From Gammaproteobacteria bacterium (GTDB taxonomy: Bacteria; Pseudomonadota; Gammaproteobacteria; Enterobacterales; Permianibacteraceae): DNA of 64,000 bases. The notes below the pieces were generated by a model. The model had not been told where the DNA came from and searched no databases. It saw nothing but the letters and a program-made list of their open reading frames with translations. The position numbers and the translations under genes were made by a program. The stretch is from positions 372,001 to 436,000 of the forward strand of contig JACPFT010000005.1 in the NCBI GenBank assembly GCA_016182845.1. The letters are read 5' to 3'. Within the stretch, counting starts at the first letter, position 1, and every line of letters starts with the position of its first letter. Of the stretch, positions 1-8,100 are shown in pieces.

Positions 1-180
1 CAGCAGAATCACCGAATGGCCGCGCTCGGCCAGGTTCAGCGCCGCCGACAGGCCGGCGAGCCCGCCGCCGATGACGGCCACCTCGGCGCACTGTTCGCCT
101 TCCAGGCAAGGGTGAACCGGGTGGGCATTGGCCGTGGCGGCGTAATAGGAATCGATATGTGCCGGGCGCTGGTCGTTCAT
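1..180 (-). CDS. puuB: FAD-dependent oxidoreductase, N-terminal part (gamma-glutamylputrescine oxidase-like)
   Basis: Only the first 60 codons are inside the window; the gene runs off the left edge. The N-terminus reads MNDQRPAHIDSYYAATAN and is followed by a Rossmann dinucleotide-binding motif, VIGGGLAGLSAAL, at residues 37-49, as in the D-amino-acid-oxidase (DAO) family. PuuB oxidises gamma-glutamylputrescine to the aldehyde. The start of the protein resembles PuuB/OrdL-type oxidases, and the next gene on the same strand is a gamma-glutamylputrescine synthetase, which supports that role. Any other DAO-family amine oxidase remains possible because the substrate domain is outside the window. 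Confidence 0.75.
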   Translation of the reverse strand, partial: MNDQRPAHIDSYYAATANAHPVHPCLEGEQCAEVAVIGGGLAGLSAALNLAERGHSVILL

Positions 181-247
181 GGGGGTGATTGGGCGCAGTT
201 GTGCGGCGGAAGCCGGGATATTGGACGAAAATGTGGCATCTAATTTT

Positions 248-342
248 CCGATCGTCCTTCGACAGGCTCAGGACGAACGGAAGCTCAGCGAGTTACCTAC
301 CAAAAGTCCGTTCGTGGTGAGCCTGTCGAACCATGATCGGAC
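248..342. repeat. Palindromic intergenic repeat (CTTCGACAGGCTCAGGACGAA family)
   Basis: Two inverted copies of the core CTTCGACAGGCTCAGGACGA face each other between the oxidase and puuA. The left arm is about 248-280 and the right arm about 307-341. Related elements lie at 13341, 20207, 25351, 46575, 48353 and 50717. It is an intergenic REP-like family with no coding content. Confidence 0.85.
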
Positions 343-387
343 TTTGCGGAGATGCCAAGGGTGTCCGCTTCCAGCCGGACGGGATGC

Positions 388-1758
388 TCACACCGTGCGC
401 AGATACCATTCGTATTCCAGGGTGGTTACCTGATGGTTGAATTTTTCGAACTCCTCCCGCTTACAGGTCCGGTAGACATGGCAGAAGTCGGCGCCGAAGT
501 ATTCGCTCAAGATCCCGGCTTTCTTGAAGTCGGTCAGGGCATGCAGCCAGGTGCGCGGCACGCTGGGCTTGTGCTGGGTATAGGCATTGCCCACGGTCAT
601 GGGCGGCGGCTCTACCTGGTGGGCGATGCCGTGGTGCATGCCGGCCAGGATCGCCGCGACCACCAGGTAGGGATTGGCATCGGCGCCGCTGACCCGGTGC
701 TCGATGCGCTTGGCGTCTTCCGGGCCGGCGGGGATGCGGATGGCGCAGGTTCGGTTGTTGAAGCCCCAGGCCGGGGCCAGGGGCACGAAGGCGTCGGGCT
801 GGAAACGCCGGTAGGAATTGGCATTGGGCGCGAAGATGGCCATGGATTCGGGCATGGCCAGGGTCAGGCCGCCGATGGCGTGGCGCAACAGGTCCGAACC
901 GATCATGTCCTTGCCCACGAAGACATTATTGCCCGCTTCGTCCAGGAGGGAGACATGCACGTGCATGCCGCTGCCGGCCTTGTCCTGGTAAGGCTTGGCC
1001 ATGAAGGTCGCCTCCATGTCGTGGCGCAGGGCCACGCCCTTGATTAGACGCTTCAGGAGCACGGCGTCGTCGCAGGCCTGCAGCGCGTCCGGGGTATGGG
1101 TCAGGTTGATCTCGTACTGGCCGGGGGAGAATTCGCTGACCGCCGTGTCGGCGGGGATGTCCTGGGTGTCGGCGGCGCGCTGCACGTCCTCGATGAAGTT
1201 GGCGAAGTCGTCCAACTCGTTGAGCCCGTAAACCTGGGTTGTCTTCAGGCGCTCACCGGTGGCCGGCGAGAAGGGCGTCTGGGGCTTGCGGTCGACTGTG
1301 CGTTCCTTGTCGATAAGATAAAACTCAAGCTCGACGGCGACGACCGGGGTCAGCTTCATCTTCTCGAAGCGTTCCTGGACCCGGGCCAGGACATGGCGCG
1401 GGTCGGCATAGAAGGTCGTGCCATCGTCATTGAGCATGGCGATCATGACCTGGGCCATGGGCTTGTGGTGCCAGGTGGTCGGCTTCAGGGTGTCGGGCAC
1501 CGGCCAGCACACCAGGTCGCGGTCACCCTCGTCGAAACCTAAGCCGGTGGCGTCGGAGGTGTCGCCCGTGATGTCCATGCCGAAGATCGACACGGGCAGG
1601 GAAACGCCCTTCTTATAGGCTTTGAGGAGGGTGTCGCGGTCGATGCGCTTGCCGCGTGGGATGCCGTTGATATCGGGGATGAGCAGGTCGATGGTGTGGA
1701 TGTCGGGATTCTCCCTGAGGAAGCTTTCCGCCTCCCGACAGTCGGTTTTCACGAACAT
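388..1758 (-). CDS. puuA: Gamma-glutamylputrescine synthetase (glutamine synthetase family)
   Basis: This 456-residue protein has the glutamine synthetase fold: an N-terminal beta-grasp region (SFLRENPDIHTIDLLIPDING) and a catalytic domain. The substrate loop KPYQDKAGSGMHVHVSL sits near residue 262, followed by NSYRRFQPDAFVP and a C-terminal arginine motif. PuuA ligates glutamate to putrescine using ATP in the cytosol, the first step of the gamma-glutamylated putrescine route. It lies upstream of and on the same strand as the oxidase, and diverges from puuD. The match to PuuA/SpuI proteins rather than true GlnA is supported by context; exact polyamine preference cannot be read from sequence. 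Confidence 0.88.
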   Translation of the reverse strand: MFVKTDCREAESFLRENPDIHTIDLLIPDINGIPRGKRIDRDTLLKAYKKGVSLPVSIFGMDITGDTSDATGLGFDEGDRDLVCWPVPDTLKPTTWHHKPMAQVMIAMLNDDGTTFYADPRHVLARVQERFEKMKLTPVVAVELEFYLIDKERTVDRKPQTPFSPATGERLKTTQVYGLNELDDFANFIEDVQRAADTQDIPADTAVSEFSPGQYEINLTHTPDALQACDDAVLLKRLIKGVALRHDMEATFMAKPYQDKAGSGMHVHVSLLDEAGNNVFVGKDMIGSDLLRHAIGGLTLAMPESMAIFAPNANSYRRFQPDAFVPLAPAWGFNNRTCAIRIPAGPEDAKRIEHRVSGADANPYLVVAAILAGMHHGIAHQVEPPPMTVGNAYTQHKPSVPRTWLHALTDFKKAGILSEYFGADFCHVYRTCKREEFEKFNHQVTTLEYEWYLRTV

Positions 1759-1981
1759 GATGTCACCAGTGTTAAATATATTGCTATGTGTTGTCGCACA
1801 ATCCTAGTGGAGCCGAAGCCCGGATCGAAGTCAAGTGCGGCCGCAGCATTGCCGGGCGATTCGGCCGTTACGCCCTGTGAGGCGCATGGATTGGGCTTCC
1901 TGTCCCCGATGGGCCTTTTCTTGAAAAGATGGAGAGCAACGGCTTGCCGCCCGTCTATGCCCTGTGATATTGATTAAAATA
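1759..1981. promoter_or_regulatory. Divergent puuA/puuD promoter region
   Basis: This 223-bp intergenic stretch separates the divergent puuA and puuD genes and must hold both promoters. It contains AT-rich GTTAAATATATTGCT (1771-1785) and a small palindrome, TGTGTTGTCGCACA (1787-1800), in which TGTG and CACA pair around a 6-nt loop. A PuuR-like box begins at its right end. No clear -35/-10 pair was identified. Confidence 0.5.
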
Positions 1982-1989
1982 ATGAACAC
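1976..1989 (+). promoter_or_regulatory. Candidate PuuR box overlapping the puuD start
   Basis: The sequence AAAATAATGAACAC (complement GTGTTCATTATTTT) shares the run TGTTCATTAT with the published E. coli PuuR consensus (AAAATATAATGAACA), differing by a 2-base deletion. It overlaps the likely ATG of puuD at 1982. Similar sequences occur at 5652, 6862 and 40357 in this window. The assignment is by motif resemblance only. Confidence 0.45.
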
Positions 1990-2746
1990 GTCAGCCCTCA
2001 AACCCCTGGTGGGAGTCGTCGCCTGCCTCAAGCAGATCGGTCACCATCCCTACCAGGCGGTACAAGAGAAATATATACGCGCCCTGACGGATGGCGCGGG
2101 CGTCCTGCCCTTGCTGATTCCCTCACTGGGGCAGGAGCGGGTGCCCCTGGCCTCGCTGCTGGCGCGGGTCGATGGCCTGTTGTTCACTGGTAGCCCCTCC
2201 AATGTCGAGCCCCATCACTACCAGGGGCCGGCTTCCGCGCCGGGCACCTTGCACGATCCGGCCCGGGACGAGACCAGCCTGCCGATGATCCGCGCGGCGG
2301 TCGCCGCCGGCCTGCCCATCTTGGGCATCTGCCGGGGCTTTCAGGAAATGAACGTCGCCTTCGGCGGCAGCCTGCACCAGAAAGTCCATGAGGTGGGCGG
2401 TTTCCGGGATCACCGGGAAGACGACACGGCGCCCCTGGACAGTCAGTACGCGCCGGCCCATGCCGTGCACCTGACGCCTGGCGGCTGGTTCGCGCGCTGG
2501 ATGGGCCGCGAGTCCATCCCCGTGAATTCCCTGCATAGCCAGGGCGTCGAACGGCTGGGGCAGGGCCTCTGCGTCGAGGCGCGCGCCGAGGACGGCTTGA
2601 TCGAGGGCTTTCGCGTCGAAGCGGCCCAGGCCTTCGCGGTCGCAGTGCAATGGCATCCGGAATGGCGCATGGCCGAGAATGCCTTTTCGCTGCGCTTGTT
2701 CGCCGAATTCGGCGAGGCCTGCCGGCAATACGCCAACCCTGATTAG
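1982..2746 (+). CDS. puuD: Gamma-glutamyl-GABA hydrolase (class I glutamine amidotransferase fold)
   Basis: This 254-residue protein has the class I amidotransferase nucleophile elbow PILGICRGFQEMNV, with the catalytic Cys in GICRG, the strand motif FGGSLHQ, and the His-x-Glu pair of the triad in QWHPEWR near the C-terminus. PuuD hydrolyses gamma-glutamyl-GABA to glutamate and GABA, finishing the Puu pathway. An in-frame GTG at 1964 would add six residues (MILIKI); the ATG at 1982 is preferred because homologues begin near MNTSALKPLVGV. Neither start has a good ribosome-binding site. It diverges from puuA and precedes a second synthetase. Confidence 0.88.
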   Translation: MNTSALKPLVGVVACLKQIGHHPYQAVQEKYIRALTDGAGVLPLLIPSLGQERVPLASLLARVDGLLFTGSPSNVEPHHYQGPASAPGTLHDPARDETSLPMIRAAVAAGLPILGICRGFQEMNVAFGGSLHQKVHEVGGFRDHREDDTAPLDSQYAPAHAVHLTPGGWFARWMGRESIPVNSLHSQGVERLGQGLCVEARAEDGLIEGFRVEAAQAFAVAVQWHPEWRMAENAFSLRLFAEFGEACRQYANPD

Positions 2747-2842
2747 CGCCCGTTTAGCTTTGCGCCCTCGGCGCTGTGACAAAGAAAAGCAGTTCCTGAT
2801 ATCTGAACCATAATTCCTCTTGGCCGGGCAACCGAGAAAACC

Positions 2843-4183
2843 GTGGATCCCATGGAATACCTAACTCAATGGCTCAAGAGCCATAACATCACCGAAGTCG
2901 AGTGCCTGGTGCCGGATCTGACCGGCGTCGCGCGCGGCAAGATCATGCCCGCCGACAAATTCACCAAGGACGAGGGCATGCGCCTGCCCGAGTCGATTTT
3001 CATTCAGACGGTGACCGGCGATTTCCCCGACGACGATCGTGCCGTCGACCCCCGCGACATCGACATGATGGCGCGGCCGGACGAGGCGACGATACGTATG
3101 GTGCCCTGGGCCGCCGAGCCCACGGCCCAGGTCATCCACGATTGCTATTACAAGACCGGCGCGCCGGTTGAGATTTCGCCACGCCATGTCCTGAAGCGCA
3201 TCCTGGGCTTGTATGAGGCACGGGGGTGGTCGCCGGTGGTGGCGCCCGAGTTGGAGTTCTTCATCGTCAAGAAGAACATCGACTCCGATTACCCCCTGGA
3301 ACCGCCCATCGGGCGCTCAGGGCGTCCGGAAACGGCGCGTAAACCCTATTCCATCGACGCCGTCAACGAATTCGACCCCCTGTTCGAGGATGTCTACGAT
3401 TATTGCGAGGCGCAGGATCTCAATGTCGACACCCTGATCCACGAGTCCGGCGCCGCGCAGATGGAGATCAATTTCCTGCATGGCAATGCCCTGGAACTGG
3501 CCGATCAGGTCTTTTTGTTCAAGCGCACGGTGCGCGAGGCGGCTCTGCGCCACGAGATCTATGCCACCTTCATGGCCAAACCCATGCAGAACGAGCCGGG
3601 CAGCGCCATGCATATCCACCAGAGCGTGGTGGACAAGGACGGCAACAATATCTTCACCAATGCCGACGGTTCCCATAGCCCGTTGTTCCTGAGCTATATC
3701 GCTGGCCTGCAGAAATACATGCCGGCGGCCATGAGCTTCTTCGCGCCCAATGTCAATTCCTACCGACGCATCGCCCGTTACACCTCGGCGCCGATCAATG
3801 TGCAATGGGGCCACGACAACCGCACCGTGGGCCTGCGCGTGCCGGAGTCCGAGCCGCGCGGTACGCGCATCGAGAACCGGGTCGTGGGCGCCGATGCCAA
3901 TCCTTACCTGGCCCTGGCGGCGACCCTGGCCTGTGGCTATCTGGGTATAGAGGAAGGCCTAACGCCGCGCGAGCCCTGCGAGGCGGATGCCTATGCCTAT
4001 CCCTACGAGCTGCCGCGCACGCTCGAAGAGTCGCTGATGCACCTGGATGCTTCCGAGGCCCTGAAGAAAATCCTCGGCGAACGTTTCTGCATGGCCTACA
4101 GCGACGTGAAGAACAAGGAATACGCGACGTTCTTCGCGGTGATCAGCTCCTGGGAACGCGAGCATCTGCTCTTGAATGTATAG
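2843..4183 (+). CDS. Second gamma-glutamylpolyamine synthetase (glutamine synthetase family)
   Basis: This 446-residue GS-fold protein is a paralogue of the puuA product at 388-1758 but is clearly diverged. It has the same N-terminal region (VECLVPDLTGVARGK), the substrate loop KPMQNEPGSAMHIHQS and the motif NVNSYRR. Pseudomonas genomes carry several such enzymes (PauA/SpuI types) with different polyamine preferences, so this copy may serve spermidine, cadaverine or another amine. The GTG at 2843 and an ATG at 2852 are both possible starts. It lies 96 bp after puuD and upstream of the transport genes. Confidence 0.85.
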   Translation: MDPMEYLTQWLKSHNITEVECLVPDLTGVARGKIMPADKFTKDEGMRLPESIFIQTVTGDFPDDDRAVDPRDIDMMARPDEATIRMVPWAAEPTAQVIHDCYYKTGAPVEISPRHVLKRILGLYEARGWSPVVAPELEFFIVKKNIDSDYPLEPPIGRSGRPETARKPYSIDAVNEFDPLFEDVYDYCEAQDLNVDTLIHESGAAQMEINFLHGNALELADQVFLFKRTVREAALRHEIYATFMAKPMQNEPGSAMHIHQSVVDKDGNNIFTNADGSHSPLFLSYIAGLQKYMPAAMSFFAPNVNSYRRIARYTSAPINVQWGHDNRTVGLRVPESEPRGTRIENRVVGADANPYLALAATLACGYLGIEEGLTPREPCEADAYAYPYELPRTLEESLMHLDASEALKKILGERFCMAYSDVKNKEYATFFAVISSWEREHLLLNV

Positions 4184-4255
4184 GCTAGGACGGTAGCCCG
4201 ATTCGCAATATGCGCCATAACCAAGGCGTCGATACGTGCCCGATACGCCCTATTC

Positions 4256-4275
4256 AGCCGGAACGGCTATTTTTT
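4256..4275 (+). terminator. Rho-independent terminator after the second synthetase
   Basis: A short hairpin AGCCG-GAA-CGGCT is followed by ATTTTTT. It lies 72 bp after the synthetase stop codon and before potF1. Confidence 0.65.
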
Positions 4276-4286
4276 ACACATGCATC

Positions 4287-4316
4287 CTGAGTAGCCCGCC
4301 TTGGCGGGCGTATCCG
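4287..4316. repeat. Fragment of the GAGTAG...CGTATC palindromic repeat
   Basis: The sequence TGAGTAG-CCCGCC-TTG-GGCGGG-CGTATCC matches the central part of the palindromic repeats found at 25351, 48353 and 50717, with the outer GTTCG arms missing. It lies in the spacer before potF1. Confidence 0.6.
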
Positions 4317-4424
4317 GGGGCTTTTCGGCTTCGTTGAGAGTAGGGTGTTCAGGGAAAGGGCAGTTTACGTGCTGGTTGTGGTGAACGACGTGCAAACAAC
4401 TCGAAAAACAGGGTGGGGCAGGCG

Positions 4425-5519
4425 ATGAAAGCGAGTGCGGCAACATGGGCGATTTTGGGGGGCATGCTGGCTCTGGCTCCGGTACTGGAGGCAGCCGAGC
4501 AACTGCATATCTACAATTGGAGCGATTACGTCGCTGACGACACCATCGCTAATTTCCAGAAGGAAACCGGTATCCAGGTGACCTACGACGTCTACGACAG
4601 CAACGAAGCCCTGGCGGCCAAGCTGGCGGCGGGCAATACCGGCTTCGATCTGGTGGTGCCGACCACGAACTTCCTGTCCAAGCAGATCGCGGCCGGCGCC
4701 CACCAGAAGCTGGATAGGTCACGGCTCAAGAATTACGGCAATCTGGACACCAAGCTGCTCAGGCTGATGCAGGCCAGCGATCCGGGCAATGCCTACGCCG
4801 TGCCCTATCTCTGGGGCACCAACGGCATCGGCGTCAATGTCGACAAAGTGCGCAAGCTCCTGGGGCCGGACTATCCCCTGGACAGCTACGACCTGGTGTT
4901 CAAGCCGGAGATCGTGGCCAAGCTGTCCGCCTGCGGCGTGACCCTCCTGGACTCGCCCAACGAAGTGTTCCCGGAACTGCTCAATTACCTGGGCCTGGAC
5001 CCCAATAGCGAGAAGCCCGAGGACTATCAGCGGGCTGCCAACCATCTGCTCCGCATCAAGCCTCATATCCGCCAGTTCCATTCCTCCCAGTACATCGATC
5101 ACCTGGCCTCCGGGGAGACCTGCGTCGCCTACGGCTTCTCCGGCGACGTGGGCATCGCCAAGGCGCGTGCCGAGGAAGCCGGCAACGGCGTGAACCTGCT
5201 CTACATCATTCCCAAGGAGGGCACGGCCCTGTGGTTCGACTCCCTGGCGATACCGAAGGATGCGAAAAACGTCGCGAATGCGCATAAGTTCATCGATTAC
5301 ATCCTGCGCCCGGAAGTGGCGGCGGCCATCACCAACACGGTGACCTATCCCAACCCGAACACCCAGGCCACGTCCCTGGTGGACGCGGCGCTGCGCGAGG
5401 ATCCCAATGTCTATCCGCCGGAGTCGGTCATGACGCGCATGTTCAGCGAGCTGCCCAAGCCGCCGGCCATCGAGCGCTTGATGACCCGCTTGTTCACCAA
5501 GGTCAAGACGGGGCATTGA
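4425..5519 (+). CDS. potF: Periplasmic polyamine-binding protein, first copy (PotF/SpuD family)
   Basis: This is a 364-residue extracellular solute-binding protein. The start ATG at 4425 is preceded by GTGGGGCAGG and gives a signal peptide, MKASAATWAILGGMLALAPV, ending near LEA-AEQ. Conserved PotF features follow: LHIYNWSDY at the mature N-terminus, TYDVYDSNE, PYLWGTNGIGVN, and ALWFDSLAIP, which holds the Trp/Asp ligand region. It captures putrescine or spermidine for PotGHI. A close tandem paralogue follows 168 bp downstream. Which copy prefers which amine is not decidable by eye. Confidence 0.9.
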   Translation: MKASAATWAILGGMLALAPVLEAAEQLHIYNWSDYVADDTIANFQKETGIQVTYDVYDSNEALAAKLAAGNTGFDLVVPTTNFLSKQIAAGAHQKLDRSRLKNYGNLDTKLLRLMQASDPGNAYAVPYLWGTNGIGVNVDKVRKLLGPDYPLDSYDLVFKPEIVAKLSACGVTLLDSPNEVFPELLNYLGLDPNSEKPEDYQRAANHLLRIKPHIRQFHSSQYIDHLASGETCVAYGFSGDVGIAKARAEEAGNGVNLLYIIPKEGTALWFDSLAIPKDAKNVANAHKFIDYILRPEVAAAITNTVTYPNPNTQATSLVDAALREDPNVYPPESVMTRMFSELPKPPAIERLMTRLFTKVKTGH

Positions 5520-5553
5520 CTGGCGAAGCCACGGGACCACTAGCTTCTGTCGG

Positions 5554-5587
5554 AAGAACGGCGCTAGGGCGGTATGGCTCCGTTCTT
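5554..5587 (+). terminator. Hairpin between the two potF copies
   Basis: An 8-bp perfect stem, AAGAACGG/CCGTTCTT, encloses an 18-nt loop. No T-run follows, so it may be a weak terminator or an mRNA-end stabiliser rather than a strong stop. Confidence 0.35.
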
Positions 5588-5651
5588 AACAAAATCCCGC
5601 TTAGCGGTTAAGGTAGTACGGCCCGGCGACTGACCGGGAAAGGGACTGTGA

Positions 5652-5666
5652 TTGTTCAATAATTAG
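5652..5666 (+). promoter_or_regulatory. Candidate PuuR-like box before potF2
   Basis: The sequence TTGTTCAATAATTAG resembles the box before puuD (GTGTTCATTATTTTA) and lies 8 bp upstream of the ribosome-binding site of the second potF. Assignment is by motif similarity within the window. Confidence 0.35.
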
Positions 5667-5687
5667 CCACCTCAAGGAGGGTGCTTG

Positions 5688-6794
5688 ATGAACACCAAAT
5701 CCAAGCTGGGCTTTGGCCTCGCCGCCGTCGCCCTGTCGGTTTCCGGCGCGCTTTCGGCTGCCGACGGCAAACAGTTGCATATCTATAGCTGGAGCGACTA
5801 CATCGCCGAAGATACCGTCAAGAACTTCGAAAAAGAGACGGGCATCAAGGTGACTTACGACGTGTACGACAGCAACGAAGTCCTCCAGGGCAAGCTGTCG
5901 GCCGGCAACACCGGCTATGACATCGTGGTTCCCACCACCAACTTCCTGGGCAAGCAGATCGAAGCCAAGACCCACATGAAGCTGGACAAGAGCAAGCTGC
6001 CCAATCTGAAGAACCTGGACCCGGGTGCCATGAAGCGCCTGGAGGCGGTGGATCCTGGCAACCAGTATGCCGTTCCCTATCTGTGGGGCACCATCGGCAT
6101 CGGCATCAATGTCGACAAGGTCAAGAAGGCCCTGGGCGAGAACGTGGCCCTCGACAGCTGGGACCTACTGTTCAAGGAAGAGAACATCAAGAAGCTGGCC
6201 GAATGCGGCGTGGCCTTCCTGGATTCTCCTTCGGAGGTCTTCCCCAATGTCCTGCACTACCTGGGCAAGGAACCGAACTCCTTGAACGACAAGGACTACA
6301 CCGGCGCCGCCCAGGAACTGCTCCTGAAGATCCGTCCGCATATCCGTAAGTTCCACTCCTCCGAATACATCTCCAACCTGGCCGACGGCGAAATCTGCGC
6401 GGCCTACGGCTATTCGGGCGACGTGGGCATCGCGGCCTCGCGTGCCGAAGAGGCCAAGAACGGCGTAAAGATCCAGTACATCATCCCCAAGGAAGGCACC
6501 GCCATATGGTTCGATTCCATGGTGATCCCGGCCGACTCCAAGAACGTCGAAGCGGCCCACCAATGGATCGACTTCATCCTGCGCCCGGATGTCATCGCCG
6601 GCATCTCCAACTTCGTGACTTATCCGAATCCGAACCCGGAATCCACCAAGCTGGTCGACAAGGCCCTGACCGAAGACCCGGTGGTCTATCCCCCCCAGGA
6701 CGTGATGGACAAGATGTTCACCATCGCGCCCAAGCCGGCCAAGACCGATCGCGCCATGACCCGCGTCTGGACCAAGGTCAAGACCGGCCACTAA
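5688..6794 (+). CDS. potF: Periplasmic polyamine-binding protein, second copy (PotF/SpuE family)
   Basis: This 368-residue solute-binding protein starts at ATG 5688 behind a strong AAGGAGG (5674-5680). A signal peptide runs to about SGALSAADG. It shares LHIYSWSDYIAEDT, TYDVYDSNE, PYLWGT and AIWFDSMVIP with the first copy, so the two are tandem duplicates that have diverged moderately. A hairpin separates it from potG, which fits the usual excess expression of binding proteins over the transporter. It probably delivers putrescine or spermidine to PotGHI. Confidence 0.92.
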   Translation: MNTKSKLGFGLAAVALSVSGALSAADGKQLHIYSWSDYIAEDTVKNFEKETGIKVTYDVYDSNEVLQGKLSAGNTGYDIVVPTTNFLGKQIEAKTHMKLDKSKLPNLKNLDPGAMKRLEAVDPGNQYAVPYLWGTIGIGINVDKVKKALGENVALDSWDLLFKEENIKKLAECGVAFLDSPSEVFPNVLHYLGKEPNSLNDKDYTGAAQELLLKIRPHIRKFHSSEYISNLADGEICAAYGYSGDVGIAASRAEEAKNGVKIQYIIPKEGTAIWFDSMVIPADSKNVEAAHQWIDFILRPDVIAGISNFVTYPNPNPESTKLVDKALTEDPVVYPPQDVMDKMFTIAPKPAKTDRAMTRVWTKVKTGH

Positions 6795-6830
6795 GCCGGT
6801 GTACCTACCGGCTCTATTGACCCGGTCCTG

Positions 6831-6861
6831 AAAGGCCCGCAGCCTCCCGGTGCGGGCCTTT
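6831..6861 (+). terminator. Attenuating hairpin between potF2 and potG
   Basis: The stem AAAGGCCCGC/GCGGGCCTTT is 10 bp and perfect, with an 11-nt loop. The following sequence is not T-rich, so it probably limits or stabilises transcript ends rather than stopping all transcription. Confidence 0.6.
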
Positions 6862-6876
6862 CAGTTCAATAAGAAG
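6862..6876 (+). promoter_or_regulatory. Candidate PuuR-like box before potG
   Basis: CAGTTCAATAAGAAG shares the TTCAATAA core with the site before potF2. It is the weakest of the set and lies immediately downstream of the intergenic hairpin. Confidence 0.25.
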
Positions 6877-6936
6877 ATATGTGGTTCCCAAATCCTAGAA
6901 CCACGCCGGAATTAGCTGAGATTTGGAGCCTGCATC

Positions 6937-8100
6937 ATGCTGGAGCCTTCGGCCCAGAAAAGCGTCGCCCCCGCCACCGACAAGCCCGCCATGGATAAGC
7001 CCACTGGCGATGACGCCTATATTCGTATCGAAGGCGTTACCAAGAAGTTCGACGGCTTTGTCGCGGTCAACAATGTCAGCCTGGACATCCCCAAGGGCGA
7101 GATCTTCGCCTTGCTGGGCAGTTCCGGCTGCGGCAAGTCCACGTTATTGCGCATGCTGGCGGGTTTCGAGAATCCCACCTCCGGCAGGATCACCATCGAC
7201 GGCCAGGACATGGCGGGCACGCCGCCTTATATCCGGCCGACCAATATGATGTTCCAGTCCTATGCCCTGTTTCCGCATATGTCGGTCTGGGACAACGTGG
7301 CCTTCGGCCTGAAGCAGGACAAGGTGCCGGCCGACGAGATCGAGAAGCGGGTCAAGGAACTGCTGGACCTGGTGCACATGGGTCAGTATGCCAAGCGCAA
7401 GCCCCACCAGCTGTCCGGCGGGCAGCGCCAGCGCGTGGCCTTGGCCCGCTCCCTGGCCAAGCGGCCCAAGCTTCTGCTGCTCGACGAACCCATGGGCGCC
7501 CTGGACAAGAAGCTGCGCGAGCGCATGCAGCTGGAAGTCGTCGACATCATCGAGAAGGTGGGCGTGACCTGCGTCATGGTGACCCATGATCAGGAAGAAG
7601 CCATGACCATGGCCTCGCGCATCGCCATCATGAGCGAGGGCCGCATCCTGCAGATCGGCAAGCCCCGTGAGATCTACGAATACCCCAATTGCCGTTTCAC
7701 CGCCGAGTTCATCGGCTCGGTGAACATCTTCGAAGGCAAGTTGGACGAGAACGAGAACGAGTATGTGACCGTGGCCTGTCCGGATCTGCCGGCCAAGGTC
7801 TATGTCGATCACGGCATCTCCGGCCACGACAATATCCCCGTATGGGTGGCCGTGCGCCCGGAGAAGATCTGTATCGAGCGCAACAAGCCCGGCGAGGACT
7901 ATAACTGGGCGAAGGGCGTGGTCAAGGACATCGCCTACTTGGGCGATATTTCCGTCTATCACGTGCTCCTGCCCGGCGGGAAGAAAATCCTGGCGACGCT
8001 GGCCAATATGTTCCGCTATCAGAAGGAAGAGCCGCCGACCTGGGGAGACGAAGTCTATGTGAGCTGGCTGCCCAGCGATAATGTGGTCGTCACGTCATGA
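6937..8100 (+). CDS. potG: Polyamine ABC transporter ATPase
   Basis: This 387-residue ATPase has Walker A GSSGCGKST (residues 61-69), the signature LSGGQRQRVALARSL from residue 159, Walker B LLLLDEP, and the H-loop MVTHDQEEA. A C-terminal TOBE-type regulatory region follows. It energises polyamine import in the cytoplasm with PotH and PotI. Its stop codon overlaps the potH start by 4 bp (ATGA), so the two are translationally coupled. Confidence 0.95.
   Translation: MLEPSAQKSVAPATDKPAMDKPTGDDAYIRIEGVTKKFDGFVAVNNVSLDIPKGEIFALLGSSGCGKSTLLRMLAGFENPTSGRITIDGQDMAGTPPYIRPTNMMFQSYALFPHMSVWDNVAFGLKQDKVPADEIEKRVKELLDLVHMGQYAKRKPHQLSGGQRQRVALARSLAKRPKLLLLDEPMGALDKKLRERMQLEVVDIIEKVGVTCVMVTHDQEEAMTMASRIAIMSEGRILQIGKPREIYEYPNCRFTAEFIGSVNIFEGKLDENENEYVTVACPDLPAKVYVDHGISGHDNIPVWVAVRPEKICIERNKPGEDYNWAKGVVKDIAYLGDISVYHVLLPGGKKILATLANMFRYQKEEPPTWGDEVYVSWLPSDNVVVTS

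Noticed and set aside
1964-1981. GTG start for puuD
   Set aside because: It adds six hydrophobic residues and has no ribosome-binding site; ATG 1982 fits homologues better, though this is not fully settled.
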